From positions 1 to 64,000 of the forward strand of contig CAZBHS010000008.1 in NCBI GenBank assembly GCA_964491915.1: a stretch of DNA of 64,000 nt, written 5' to 3'. Of this stretch, positions 1 to 9,028 are shown in pieces. The position numbers were made by a program, and so were the translations under genes. Within the stretch, counting starts at the first letter, position 1. Each line of letters begins with the position of its first letter. The notes under the pieces are model-generated. The model was not told the DNA's origin, made no database searches, and saw nothing but the letters and a program-made list of their open reading frames with translations. Origin of the DNA: JAHELQ01 sp964491915 (GTDB lineage: Bacteria; Acidobacteriota; Aminicenantia; UBA2199).

Positions 1-376
1 TTCCAGTTAATGGTGATTATTAATGGAGGTAGCGAGAATAGTATAATGAATGGGGAAAAAAATTTCAACATCCTGGTTTCAGAATTTGGGGTAGTTTGTT
101 TGCTCTTGTTGGAGGTTGGTTTTTTTGTTGACGGATCTATGTCGGGAGGTGATTGATGCGCTTTTTTTGGTTTAGGCGGTTGAATGGGAGGTAATTGTGG
201 TAATTTTAACGAGAAGTGGTTTGGGGCGGGGGATTTGCGGGGGAGATGAAATATAATTTTGCATTGACAACGATATATTATATCAAGTACAATTTGAACT
301 AGATCAAACTAATCTCAGGGACAAAAATAGTAATATTCTACTATTCATTGGAAACAAAATAAAAAAGGAGGCTTGT
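1..376. other. non-coding 5' flank
   Basis: No convincing gene is seen. Bases 80-240 of the plus strand are strongly G/T-rich, like the tract near 48.0 kb. The only functional signals are the promoter and ribosome binding site for the deiminase gene at the right end. Confidence 0.5.
264..293 (+). promoter_or_regulatory. putative sigma70-type promoter of the deiminase gene
   Basis: TTGACA (264-269), an 18-base spacer and TACAAT (288-293) precede the deiminase start by about 85 bases. A strong AAAGGAGG ribosome binding site lies just before the ATG. Confidence 0.45.
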
Positions 377-2461
377 ATGTTATTTAACAAAAACATGAAA
401 GCCATCGGCTTACTATGCCTGATGGTATTGTTTGTATCAGTCAATGCCTTCGGTCAACAATTGACTCACAAGATGACCGAAGAAGAAAAAGCGAAAATGC
501 CGGAGTATTTGCAACAGACACAGTTGCTTCAGGCAGTTACGCCGCCGCCCACGGCTCCAGTCAGAAACATCTCGGAATTCGAACCGATGGAAGGCGCGCT
601 CGTCGCCTATCCCCTTGGCATTCCGGTTGAATTGGTCAAATTGTTGGCCGAAGAGGTCGTGGTTACAACGATCGTGGACGACGCCAACACCGAAACCACA
701 GTTCGCAATCTCTACAGCTCCAATGGAGTCGATCTGGGCAATTGCAATTTTTTAATCGCTCCGCATGATTCTTATTGGACCAGGGATTACGGCCCATGGT
801 ATATCACCGACGGTCTGGGAAACATCAATATCATGAATTTCACCTACAACCGTCCCCGCCAGAACGATAACAACATCCCGGTGGAAGTGGGAACATTCCT
901 GGGAATCAATGTGATGGAGATGGATATTGTCCACACCGGCGGCAACTACATGACCGGCGGCTACGGAAACTCCGTGTCCACCGATTTGGTCTGGGAAGAG
1001 AACACCGACAAGACGCCGGCGGAGATCGACCAGATCTTCCAGGATTACCTGGGGGTCGATACCTATCATGTGAGACCGGATCCACAGGACGAGTACATCA
1101 AACACGTCGATTGCTGGGCCAAGTACCTGGACGTGGACAAAATCCTTGTGGGCCAGGTAGACAGTAGCGACAACCGTTACGCAGACTATGAAGCGGCGGC
1201 CGCATATTTCGCCGGCCAGGACAGCGGTTACGGCAACAAATACCAGGTCTACCGGGTGTACACCCCTAACGAGGAACCCTACACCAACTCCCTGATCATG
1301 AACAAGAGGGTCTATGTCCCGATTGTCGGCGCATCCAATGACGCCGCGGCAATCGCCACATATCAAAACGCCATGCCCGGTTACACCATCATCGGAGTCA
1401 CCGGCAGTTGGTTGGCCACCGACGCCCTGCATTGCCGGGTCAAAGATTTGGCGGATCGCGGTATGCTCCACATCGGCCACATGCCTTTGTTGGACGAAAA
1501 ACCGGAACAGGCTTCGTACCAGATTACAGCGGAAATCATTCCCTATAGCGGACAACCGGTTATCTCCAGCTCCGTCAAGGTTTATTACAATGTAGACGGC
1601 GGCGCCTTTACACCTATTTCCATGACCAATACGTCGGGCAACACCTACACGGCAACCATTCCGGGACAGTCCCAGGGTAGCGTCATTGGTTATTACCTTC
1701 ATGCGGAAGACAATTCCGGACGCACCAGGGAGCATCCGCTCATCGGTTCTCCGGATCCCCACACCTTTGTCGTGGGACCTCCGCCGCAACCGCCGGTGGC
1801 CGACTTTAGCGCGGATTCGACAACGATCATGGAAGGCAACAGCGTCCAATTCAGCGATTTGTCCAGCAACGAACCCACCACTTGGTCCTGGTCCTTTGCC
1901 GGCGGAACACCCGCCGTCAGCGCCGAGAAAAATCCGACTGTAACATACTCGAGCCAGGGCTCCTACACTGTCGCCTTGACCGTCACCAACGCCGCGGGCA
2001 ATGACACTGAAACCAAAGTGGATTACATCACAGTGGTTCCGCCAAGCGCGTGCCTGGGGGAAATCTTGAACGCGGGATTCGAGACCGGCAACACCTCCGG
2101 CTGGACAGTTAGCGGAAACGTAACCGTCGTCTCCACATCCCATACCGGTTCCTATGGAATCAGCCTCAACGCTGAGGGAAACGCAGTCGAACAGGTTATC
2201 ACCGGTTTGTGCGCCAACACCACCTACACGCTGTCCGCATGGGGCATCGCCAGATCCAACGCCGGAGCATATCTCGGCGTCAAAGATTTTGGCGGTACAA
2301 CCCAGACAGCCCTTTTTACAGACAGCAAAAACTGGCAGCAGAAGTCCATCACCTTCACCACCGGAACAACAAATACCACTGCCACCATCTATGCCGTCAA
2401 ATCGCTAGGCGGAAGATTCGTCGGAAATGTCGATGATTTCGAATTGATACTGGCTAACTAA
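377..2461 (+). CDS. secreted peptidylarginine deiminase-like protein with PKD domain
   Basis: 694 residues. Signal peptide at 1-27, then a Porphyromonas-type peptidylarginine/agmatine deiminase domain (about 60-375) that converts guanidino groups to ureido groups with ammonia release. Catalytic residues visible by spacing against P. gingivalis PPAD (numbering from memory): Asp137 in WTRDYGP, His243/Asp245 in KHVDCW, Asn304, Cys353 in ALHCR. Arg159 and Arg161 in YNRPR sit 22 and 24 residues after Asp137, the same spacing as the PPAD pair that grips the peptide C-terminal carboxylate. This favours peptide C-terminal arginine over agmatine as substrate. An Ig-like domain follows (about 380-465), then a PKD domain (about 475-555, ending TKVDYITVVP) and a carbohydrate-binding-like jelly-roll (about 558-694). 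The AAAGGAGG ribosome site fixes the start. It is monocistronic and followed by a terminator. Activity is inferred, not shown. Confidence 0.88.
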   Translation: MLFNKNMKAIGLLCLMVLFVSVNAFGQQLTHKMTEEEKAKMPEYLQQTQLLQAVTPPPTAPVRNISEFEPMEGALVAYPLGIPVELVKLLAEEVVVTTIVDDANTETTVRNLYSSNGVDLGNCNFLIAPHDSYWTRDYGPWYITDGLGNINIMNFTYNRPRQNDNNIPVEVGTFLGINVMEMDIVHTGGNYMTGGYGNSVSTDLVWEENTDKTPAEIDQIFQDYLGVDTYHVRPDPQDEYIKHVDCWAKYLDVDKILVGQVDSSDNRYADYEAAAAYFAGQDSGYGNKYQVYRVYTPNEEPYTNSLIMNKRVYVPIVGASNDAAAIATYQNAMPGYTIIGVTGSWLATDALHCRVKDLADRGMLHIGHMPLLDEKPEQASYQITAEIIPYSGQPVISSSVKVYYNVDGGAFTPISMTNTSGNTYTATIPGQSQGSVIGYYLHAEDNSGRTREHPLIGSPDPHTFVVGPPPQPPVADFSADSTTIMEGNSVQFSDLSSNEPTTWSWSFAGGTPAVSAEKNPTVTYSSQGSYTVALTVTNAAGNDTETKVDYITVVPPSACLGEILNAGFETGNTSGWTVSGNVTVVSTSHTGSYGISLNAEGNAVEQVITGLCANTTYTLSAWGIARSNAGAYLGVKDFGGTTQTALFTDSKNWQQKSITFTTGTTNTTATIYAVKSLGGRFVGNVDDFELILAN

Positions 2462-2477
2462 ATTTGCGATAATGAGG

Positions 2478-2509
2478 CCGGGTTCAGGGTTTCTCGAAAC
2501 CCAACCCGG
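2478..2509 (+). terminator. hairpin terminator after the deiminase gene
   Basis: CCGGGTT (2478-2484) pairs with AACCCGG (2503-2509) and inner GGGTTT pairs with AAACCC around a CTCG loop. A T-rich stretch starts about 15 bases later, so the T-tract is not ideal. Confidence 0.6.
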
Positions 2510-2634
2510 TCTCACCCATTAATTCTTCTTTTTTCCCAACAACTTCCTCAGAGCGGGATGAAATAGCGGCCGGTATAATCTCCGGCAAAATAGCCAACCT
2601 GTCAAAGTCGGAGGAGGAGGAATATTAAAAAAAT

Positions 2635-3546
2635 TTATTTTATCCAGGTCCACTGGACGCAAGCGTCATCGGATAACTCGACAATCTTTTCTCCATCCAA
2701 TTCAATATAATACTCCAGTGGAGAGGCATCGAGATTCACATCCTGATTGATCCAATGGGCGCCGTATCCGCCGTTGAAAGTCAAAAATCCGAAAATTTCT
2801 CCCCTCAACTGCTTCTTCTGTTCCTCTTCATATTGATACAGCATAAACGAGGTGAGAACCACCACTGTCGCACCCCTTGAAACCGAACGGGCCACAAATT
2901 CAGCTACTTTGGGAAAGGTGGAAAATCCGAACACATTTCCCTCATGCAACGAAAAATCCCGACCCGGCGCCGGGGTATTGTCCGCCAGAAAACGCGCCAG
3001 TTGCTTCCGGTGAGTCGGCTCCCAATCGCAAGCGATCAGCCAGTCGTCGTCCGGGAGAGATAAATCGATCCCCATGTAGCCATTCACCGCGGGCACACAC
3101 GTAGGCATCTGTTGGTGTGGTGAAAGATAGAGCGCTTTATTCCGAATAATATTTTGAGGATTCATCAGGCTGCGACCGATCAACCCGGCGGAGGATCCTA
3201 ACTCGATGACAGAATAAGAGGAGGATCCGATTTTATTATGAAACACTTCAAATAAAGGAAGAGCGCGACTGGGCAGGTTGGCCTGGACATTTTTCTCCAC
3301 AGACATACGGATTATTTCGTCCGCATGCCGCTCAATGACCTCCCGGTGATCTTGCCCCTTGTTAGCCAGACAACGGATAACCGCCATAAACACCAACGTC
3401 GCTTCCGATATTGTTTTGCCCGATTTTTCCATTATGCAGACAATCATTTCAAGGGATTCTTTCGTCCTAACAGGTTCAATTTCATTTTCCAATGCAGTTT
3501 GAGGTAACCGTTCAATAAATTTTAAAATCTCATCATGAATATTCAT
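2635..3546 (-). CDS. DUF2332-like protein, possible SAM-dependent methyltransferase fold
   Basis: 303 residues. Resembles DUF2332 proteins: SVIELGSSAGLIGRSL in the middle looks like a Rossmann-type nucleotide or SAM loop, followed by a G-x-D element (YMGIDLSLPDDD), an arginine segment (THRKQLARFL) and the hydrophobic strand ATVVVLTSFMLYQY. No signal peptide or membrane segment, so cytoplasmic. I start it at the ATG at 3546, because TAGGAAG lies nine bases upstream; a longer reading from 3579 lacks such a site. It stands alone and converges on the deiminase gene. Biochemical function is unknown; family assignment is moderate. Confidence 0.7.
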   Translation of the reverse strand: MNIHDEILKFIERLPQTALENEIEPVRTKESLEMIVCIMEKSGKTISEATLVFMAVIRCLANKGQDHREVIERHADEIIRMSVEKNVQANLPSRALPLFEVFHNKIGSSSYSVIELGSSAGLIGRSLMNPQNIIRNKALYLSPHQQMPTCVPAVNGYMGIDLSLPDDDWLIACDWEPTHRKQLARFLADNTPAPGRDFSLHEGNVFGFSTFPKVAEFVARSVSRGATVVVLTSFMLYQYEEEQKKQLRGEIFGFLTFNGGYGAHWINQDVNLDASPLEYYIELDGEKIVELSDDACVQWTWIK

Positions 3547-3856
3547 AGAGCACTTCCTACTAACAAAACTAGACACCACAAATTAAAAATACAGAATCCC
3601 CGCCGCTTTCGCGTGCAAACAAAGCTAAAGAGAATTCACTTTTAAGCCAGTAGTAAATATTAATAGACTCAGATTCGTATGTCAATACAACGAAGGATGG
3701 ATTTTTTATGTAAAATAAATTAAAAAACTCACCAAAAGGTATTGTCAAAAGTTAGGCTTTCCTATAAAATAAAATTTACATAGCAATAAATAGTATTTCT
3801 CGATTTAATATCACCCAGACGGGAGATTATCAAACAATCATTCAGGAGTATAAAAA
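3547..3856. other. AT-rich intergenic region between divergent genes
   Basis: About 310 bases without a gene, separating the leftward DUF2332-like gene from the rightward OsmC gene. It contains the promoter candidate described separately; nothing else recognisable. Confidence 0.5.
3742..3770 (+). promoter_or_regulatory. putative promoter of the OsmC gene
   Basis: TTGTCA (3742-3747), 17 bases, TAAAAT (3765-3770) within TATAAAAT. It lies about 87 bases before the OsmC start. Confidence 0.4.
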
Positions 3857-4261
3857 ATGAAAACAACAGCAAAATGGATTAACCAATTCCAATCGGTAGT
3901 GGACAACGGTCGTTCACACGCGATGGTAATCGATTTACCCGCTGCTCAGGATGGAAAAGATTCCGGTCCCACAGCCCTCGAGTTAGCGCTTATGGGACTT
4001 TCAGGCTGTCTATCGACAATCTTTGCCAAAGTGGCGGCCAAAATGAGATTGCCTTTCGAAGCGTTGGAAATCGAACTGGAAGCGCATAAACCCGAAGGTG
4101 CAAAAACTGTTGAAAAAGTCCAATTCGACTTAAAAATCAAATCCGAAGCAACAGACGAAAAAATCAAAAAATGTCTGGAAGCGACTGTGAGTAACTGCCC
4201 TGTCGGCGTATTGTTCAAAGACGCAGGCGTAGAAGTATCCAGCAATGTGATCAGACTGTAG
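3857..4261 (+). CDS. OsmC/Ohr family protein
   Basis: 134 residues, the usual length of the family. OsmC-type proteins reduce organic hydroperoxides through two cysteines; both are present here, in GLSGCLST (about residue 54) and NCPVGVLF (about residue 115). The pattern GPTALELALMGLSGC is characteristic. It is cytoplasmic with no signal peptide. CAGGAG precedes the ATG by nine bases. It is monocistronic. It is closer to the YhfA/OsmC-like branch than to Ohr by the spacing of the second cysteine, but I would not assign a subfamily. Confidence 0.85.
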   Translation: MKTTAKWINQFQSVVDNGRSHAMVIDLPAAQDGKDSGPTALELALMGLSGCLSTIFAKVAAKMRLPFEALEIELEAHKPEGAKTVEKVQFDLKIKSEATDEKIKKCLEATVSNCPVGVLFKDAGVEVSSNVIRL

Positions 4262-4268
4262 TTTTTTT

Positions 4269-4302
4269 GCCGGGGAGTGTGGTTTGGCTCCACCTCCCCG
4301 GC
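4269..4302 (+). other. strong GC-rich hairpin after the OsmC gene
   Basis: GCCGGGGAG (4269-4277) pairs with CTCCCCGGC (4294-4302), extended by GTGG/CCAC. A T-run precedes it and an A-run follows, so the helix can lengthen, but no T-tract lies downstream on either strand. It may block exonucleases or terminate weakly. Confidence 0.5.
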
Positions 4303-4391
4303 AAAAACTACGAGCGTCAAAAAAAAATGAGATAACTTCATTAAAACCCATATCCAACTATATTAAAAGCTTACATGTTCAGGAGGTTTAA

Positions 4392-5168
4392 ATGAAAACA
4401 AAAAGAATATCAATGCTTATATTGTTAGTCGCCCTGGTAACGCCGGCTCTTCTATCGGCTTCTCCCCAACCTATTCAAAAGAGCGGTAAAGTTCTTGTAA
4501 CACAAGTATCAGTCACAGTGACACCTGAAACTCACTCAGGCAGTTGCCCCAAAAAATTCACCTACACCGCCAGAATATCCGCCAGCGGCAGCGGCGAGGT
4601 TCGCTATCGTTGGCTATTGAGCGACAACCCCCTCAACTTGATCAACAAGATGTATTTTAAAAGATCCTCGAGCAAAATCATCAGCATCACCAGGGAATAC
4701 AACAGTAACGGCTCCTATTGGGCGTCCATCGAGGTCATCTCCCCCAACCGTATGACATCCAACCGCGCCGCATGCCGTTTAACCTGCATCCCGGTGGCGG
4801 CCCGCCCTTCATTCAAAATCTCCGGCAATGTGAACGGCGGTGCTGAGGGACGGCTCCTGAACGGACGGAAAGTGAAGATATTCCTCAAGCGTAGTGGACG
4901 AACCATAATGTCCCGTGAGTTGACCCTCGACAGCGCCGGTCGGTGCCATTATGAATTCGGAGGTCATTTTCTCTTAGCAGGCGATTACACACTTGATGTC
5001 GAAAAGGTGGCCTCAGATCCCAGAACCATATCCGGCCCCAACGTCTGCTTCAGAGGCACCACTCCCCCATCCCGCCGCGTCACCCTCAGCAATTCCTCTC
5101 CAACCGCCGGAAACCAGGACTTCACCATCAATTTCGTCATCGCCTGGGACAGTCCCCTCTGCTGGTAA
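4392..5168 (+). CDS. secreted protein of unknown function, two predicted beta domains
   Basis: 258 residues. A clear signal peptide (residues 1-23: basic start, hydrophobic core, then LLSAS) indicates export. The rest looks beta-rich: an N-terminal part with the cysteine pair around SCPKKF and ACRLTC, and a second part starting near residue 140 (FKISGNVNGG) that resembles a carboxypeptidase-regulatory or Ig-like domain. Two further cysteines are near the C-terminus. AGGAGG precedes the ATG. No enzyme motif is visible and I do not recognise the family. Confidence 0.7.
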   Translation: MKTKRISMLILLVALVTPALLSASPQPIQKSGKVLVTQVSVTVTPETHSGSCPKKFTYTARISASGSGEVRYRWLLSDNPLNLINKMYFKRSSSKIISITREYNSNGSYWASIEVISPNRMTSNRAACRLTCIPVAARPSFKISGNVNGGAEGRLLNGRKVKIFLKRSGRTIMSRELTLDSAGRCHYEFGGHFLLAGDYTLDVEKVASDPRTISGPNVCFRGTTPPSRRVTLSNSSPTAGNQDFTINFVIAWDSPLCW

Positions 5169-5271
5169 AACAAATTTCCCAATCCATAGAGAGGCATCTT
5201 CGTTAAATAAACGTAAAGGGTGGGAAAATTCTTGACAAGCATAGGTAAAAATGAGAGAATTTGGGAGACAA

Positions 5272-6294
5272 ATGTTTATTAACCATGCTTCCAAACAGGT
5301 AACAGCGAAAATTGTTTATTATGGCCCAGGACTGAGTGGAAAAACCACTAATTTACAATATATTTTTTCGGTAACCAATCCCAAATCCAGAGGAGAATTG
5401 GTCAGTATCGAAACCGATATCGAACGCACCCTCTTTTTTGATCTCCTACCCATCAATGTCGGATTGATCAAAGGATACCAGACCAAGTTCCAATTGTACA
5501 CAGTGCCCGGACAGGTCTTTTACGACGCCACCAGAAAACTGGTGCTCAAAGGAGCGGACGGTATCGTTTTTGTAGCGGATTCCCAGGAATTGATGGAAGA
5601 AGCCAATGTCGAAAGCTACGAAAACCTTCTGGGCAATCTGGCGGACCAAAGCCAGTCAATCGACGACATCCCCCTTGTGTTCCAATATAACAAGCGGGAC
5701 CTGAACCGCGTCAGCGAGGTCGATAAACTGGATGAATTACTCAACGGCTTGAAACGCCCCCGCTTCGAAGCGGTGGCCACCAGCGGCGGCGGAGTTCTGG
5801 AAACATTGAGAGAAATTTCCACCCTGACCCTGGAAAAAATCAAGGAATTGATCGAGCACTCCAGCGCCAACCTCGAGAAACGAACCCCCATCCAGTTCGA
5901 TACCAACCAGGAAAAAGAGATCATCCAAAAAGAGGATCTACCGCTGAAAAAAATCTCTGTGGACAATACGGCCCAGGATAATATCCAGAACAACAAAAAA
6001 GAAGATCTAATCGCTGATTTCGAAGAGATACCACTCGAACTCGAAGGCTACCGGGAACAGGATAGTGAAATCGCGCCTCCGGCTCCCCCGCCAACCCAGC
6101 ACTCCAGCAAATTCGAATTACTGGATAATCTCGGCGATAAAACCCGGATGACGATGATAAAAAAAATCCGTCTGAAAGATTCCAAACTTAGCATTGATTT
6201 GAAAGACAGCGATGCGCAAATTATTGATTCTCTCAAGATTGAGATTAACCCGGAAATAAAAAAGATCACACTTATCTTAGATGTAAAGCGCTAA
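5272..6294 (+). CDS. MglA-like small GTPase with C-terminal extension
   Basis: 340 residues from the ATG at 5272; known MglA proteins begin in this way (MFINHASKQV), and GGGA precedes it. An in-frame ATG at 5251 is possible. The GTPase domain (1-190) has the P-loop GPGLSGKTT, a TVPGQ switch II in the place of the Ras-type DxxGQ, and YNKRDL as the guanine-specificity motif. MglA sets polarity of motility machinery in myxobacteria and other groups. Residues about 190-340 are an unusual tail: an acidic linker rich in Lys/Glu, a proline stretch (APPAPPPTQ) and a last amphipathic beta-like segment. MglB/roadblock is not adjacent. Confidence 0.85.
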   Translation: MFINHASKQVTAKIVYYGPGLSGKTTNLQYIFSVTNPKSRGELVSIETDIERTLFFDLLPINVGLIKGYQTKFQLYTVPGQVFYDATRKLVLKGADGIVFVADSQELMEEANVESYENLLGNLADQSQSIDDIPLVFQYNKRDLNRVSEVDKLDELLNGLKRPRFEAVATSGGGVLETLREISTLTLEKIKELIEHSSANLEKRTPIQFDTNQEKEIIQKEDLPLKKISVDNTAQDNIQNNKKEDLIADFEEIPLELEGYREQDSEIAPPAPPPTQHSSKFELLDNLGDKTRMTMIKKIRLKDSKLSIDLKDSDAQIIDSLKIEINPEIKKITLILDVKR

Positions 6295-6368
6295 TATATC
6301 GGGCATGTTGCCCGTAGAACAACATATGGAAACTCTTGGAAGCGAATTTAACACAAGAGGAGTACACA

Positions 6369-7907
6369 ATGATAAGTAAAGTAAAATCAATCGTGTTGCA
6401 AGGACTGGATGTCCTTCCGACTGAAATTGAAGTCGGATTTTCAAGAGGTATCCCCGGGACCACCATCGTCGGTCTTCCGGACAACGCAGTCAAAGAAAGC
6501 AAAGAGAGAATCCGTTTCGCAATAAAAAATTCAGGATTCGATTATCCCCTCGGCATGAAAGTGGTGGTGAACCTATCGCCGGCGGACGTAAAAAAAGAAG
6601 GCGCAGCCTATGACCTTCCCATTGCCGCGGGGATTATCGCCAATCAATACGACATTTCCACAAGGTTGTTCGAAGACTATCTGCTATATGGCGAATTGAA
6701 TCTAAACGGCCAGTTAAAACCGGTAAAAGGCGTGCTGAATCTAGCCTTGTTCGCCCGCGACAATGGCTTCAAGGGTATTGTCATCCCCAGCGAGAACGCG
6801 AACGAAGCGGCGTTTGTCAAAGGTATCGAAACCTTCCCATTCAAGCGCTTGAAAGAGGTGGTCGAATGGGTGCGGAACCCAGCGCAAATCCAACCTTACA
6901 CTGGAAACCAAATACCCAGGCCAGTGTATTCAGGAACTGATTTTTCTGAAATAAAAGGGCAATATCTGGCCAAACGTGTGATGGAAATCGCTGCGGCGGG
7001 ATTCCATAACGTACTGATGATCGGCCCCCCAGGATCAGGGAAGTCAATGATATCCCGCGCCCTTCCCTCCATCTTGCCGGATATGTCGGAAGATGAAATA
7101 TTGGAAACATCCTTGATCTACAGCGCCGCCGGACTTTTGAACCGTAACGGGTGTTTAAGAATACAACGGCCATTCCGGTCGCCCCACCACACCATCTCGG
7201 ATGTGGGAATCAGCGGAGGGGGGAAATATCCGGTCCCGGGAGAGATTTCCCTCGCCCATAACGGAGTTTTGTTTCTTGACGAACTGCCCCATTTCAAAAA
7301 AACAGCGCTGGAAGTATTGCGCCAACCATTGGAGGATGGAGAAATCACAATTTCAAGATCTCTCACCTCTTTCACATTTCCCGCCAGATTTATGCTGGTG
7401 GCAGCCATGAATCCGTGCGAAGACGCGCTTGGGATAAAAAGTGACGATCCCTATTCTTGTACGGAGTATCAAAAGCGTCGCTATTATTCAAAGATTTCAC
7501 GCCCCCTCCTCGATAGAATCGATCTGAACGTTGAAGTCAAAAAAGTGGAAATCGGAGAAATAACCGCAAAAAAACTATCGGAGAGTTCCGCCAACATCAA
7601 AAAGAGGGTGGCAAAAGCCCGCAAAGCGCAACTAGACCGGTTCAAAAAACTAAACGCCAGGAAAATTTTTGCCAACGGACACATGAGCAACAGGGAAATC
7701 AAACGGGTATGCCATATAGATAACGCCTGCGACAACATGCTAAAAACCGCGAGTGAAAAACTGGATCTCAGCGCCAGGAGTTACTTCCGAATTTTAAAAA
7801 TTTCCAGAACCATCGCCGATCTAGAAGGAAGTCCTACTATAATGATTCACCATATCCAGGAAGCATTCCAATATCGTACGCTGGATCTACTCAACTACAA
7901 CCGTTAG
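6369..7907 (+). CDS. comM: YifB/ComM family Mg-chelatase-like AAA+ ATPase
   Basis: 512 residues, the family length. The N-terminal ChlI-type domain carries GIPGTTIVGLPDNAVKES; the AAA+ core has Walker A GPPGSGKSM and Walker B GVLFLDELPHF; the C-terminal Mg-chelatase domain has SARSYFRILKISRTIADLEG. ComM is a hexameric helicase that promotes branch migration during integration of incoming DNA. GAGGAG lies ahead of the ATG at 6369, so I prefer it over the upstream in-frame ATG at 6336. It follows the MglA gene closely and may be cotranscribed. No competence genes are nearby. Confidence 0.92.
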   Translation: MISKVKSIVLQGLDVLPTEIEVGFSRGIPGTTIVGLPDNAVKESKERIRFAIKNSGFDYPLGMKVVVNLSPADVKKEGAAYDLPIAAGIIANQYDISTRLFEDYLLYGELNLNGQLKPVKGVLNLALFARDNGFKGIVIPSENANEAAFVKGIETFPFKRLKEVVEWVRNPAQIQPYTGNQIPRPVYSGTDFSEIKGQYLAKRVMEIAAAGFHNVLMIGPPGSGKSMISRALPSILPDMSEDEILETSLIYSAAGLLNRNGCLRIQRPFRSPHHTISDVGISGGGKYPVPGEISLAHNGVLFLDELPHFKKTALEVLRQPLEDGEITISRSLTSFTFPARFMLVAAMNPCEDALGIKSDDPYSCTEYQKRRYYSKISRPLLDRIDLNVEVKKVEIGEITAKKLSESSANIKKRVAKARKAQLDRFKKLNARKIFANGHMSNREIKRVCHIDNACDNMLKTASEKLDLSARSYFRILKISRTIADLEGSPTIMIHHIQEAFQYRTLDLLNYNR

Positions 7908-8040
7908 TTTTTAAAATTCAAAAGAAACTATTTTTATTTGTTCCACAACTTATTTTTTTGTGTTAAAATAAGACAGCTATGGTTACTGTGCAAAAAAACA
8001 GTTACGAATTTGTTAAGTATAATAACAAACATGGAGGAAG
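7908..8040. other. short AT-rich intergenic region
   Basis: Separates comM from a decayed regulator gene. GGAGGA at 8034-8039 is the relic ribosome site of that gene. Confidence 0.4.
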
Positions 8041-8856
8041 GTGTACATTACACAGATGAGTAACAATAGGGGACAAAAGAACTTCAAGCAACTGGAAATC
8101 GCCAAAAAAGAATGGGAAACAGCCATTGACACACTCGACCAGATTGTGTTACTCATCAAAAACAATGGCATTATTGTCAGGGGGAACCGGTCGGTGGAGA
8201 GTTGGAATTTACAAAAGGTCACCAACCTGAACGGTCTCCACTTCCATGAGCTGTTCCATCCCGGTCTAAATTCTGGTCTACCGCCAAATTAGAGATGGAT
8301 CTAACCAGGCCGTTCGAAATGCAACAATATGATCCCTTGCTAAAAAAACACCTGCATATTCAGTTTCGCTCCATCCCTACCCAGGCGTTTTCCTCAAAAC
8401 CGGAGGACTTTAGCGATCTGACGGTTGTACTTATCAAAGACGTCACGGATTCCATTCAGGTTGAGCGGCAAAAACGCCAGGCAAGCGCCGAAATTCAGGC
8501 GATATTCGAAGTACTACCCGAACAATTCATACGCCTTGGCCTGGACGGGACAATCCTGGCGGAGCGCAGAAGCGGAATGCAAAAGGATCCGTGAACTGAA
8601 AAATATCATCGAGCGCTCGCTCATACTTCACCAAACCGTTCTTCATCCCTCCCGGTTGATATATTCCCAACCTTCAGCTACAGCGCCCACAAATGTTGCG
8701 CCCGATATCCCTCCCAAAACCCTCGAACAAGTGGAAAAAGAACACATCACCCAAATCCTGAGCCGGCTGTCAAACAATCTGAGCCAAACAGCGCGGGTAT
8801 TGGGGATCTCTTTATCCACCCTCAAACGGAAAACCCGGGAATACGGCTTACGCTAA
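8041..8856 (+). pseudogene. remnant of a PAS - sigma54 AAA+ - Fis regulator, AAA+ domain deleted
   Basis: Three overlapping reading frames together encode the ends of an NtrC-class regulator. 8041-8292 gives the start of a PAS domain and stops early; 8295-8594, in another frame, continues it (VVLIKDVTDSIQVERQKRQ, then the start of a second PAS, FEVLPEQFIRLGLDGTIL). From about 8565 a further frame gives RELKNIIERSLILH, which is the tail of a sigma-54 activator AAA+ domain, and a Fis-type helix-turn-helix (LSQTARVLGISLSTLKRKTR). The central ATPase, with GAFTGA and Walker motifs and normally over 200 residues, is missing. Two frameshifts plus an internal deletion mean it cannot work as an activator; a C-terminal Fis fragment could at most be expressed. 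Confidence 0.75.
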
Positions 8857-9028
8857 CCGTCCAAAATAACCCACCGGGCCAAAACGGGTCGTTCATTTTG
8901 ACCTACCAACAATCTTTTAGAGAACTCACGTTTTTCGACACCCCCACCTCATATGCTTATCAAGAAATACAATAAAAAACTCCACACCTGGCATCTAGTT
9001 TGCTTCAGTAGAATGAGGACGGTACAAA

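Noticed and set aside
752..2143. 463-codon minus-strand frame opposite the deiminase gene
   Set aside because: Antisense shadow of a gene with clear signal peptide, catalytic motifs and ribosome site; the reverse product has no recognisable domain.
4262..4310. Intrinsic terminator after the OsmC gene
   Set aside because: The hairpin is strong, but the T-run precedes it and an A-run follows, so no T-tract terminates either strand; reported as a hairpin only.
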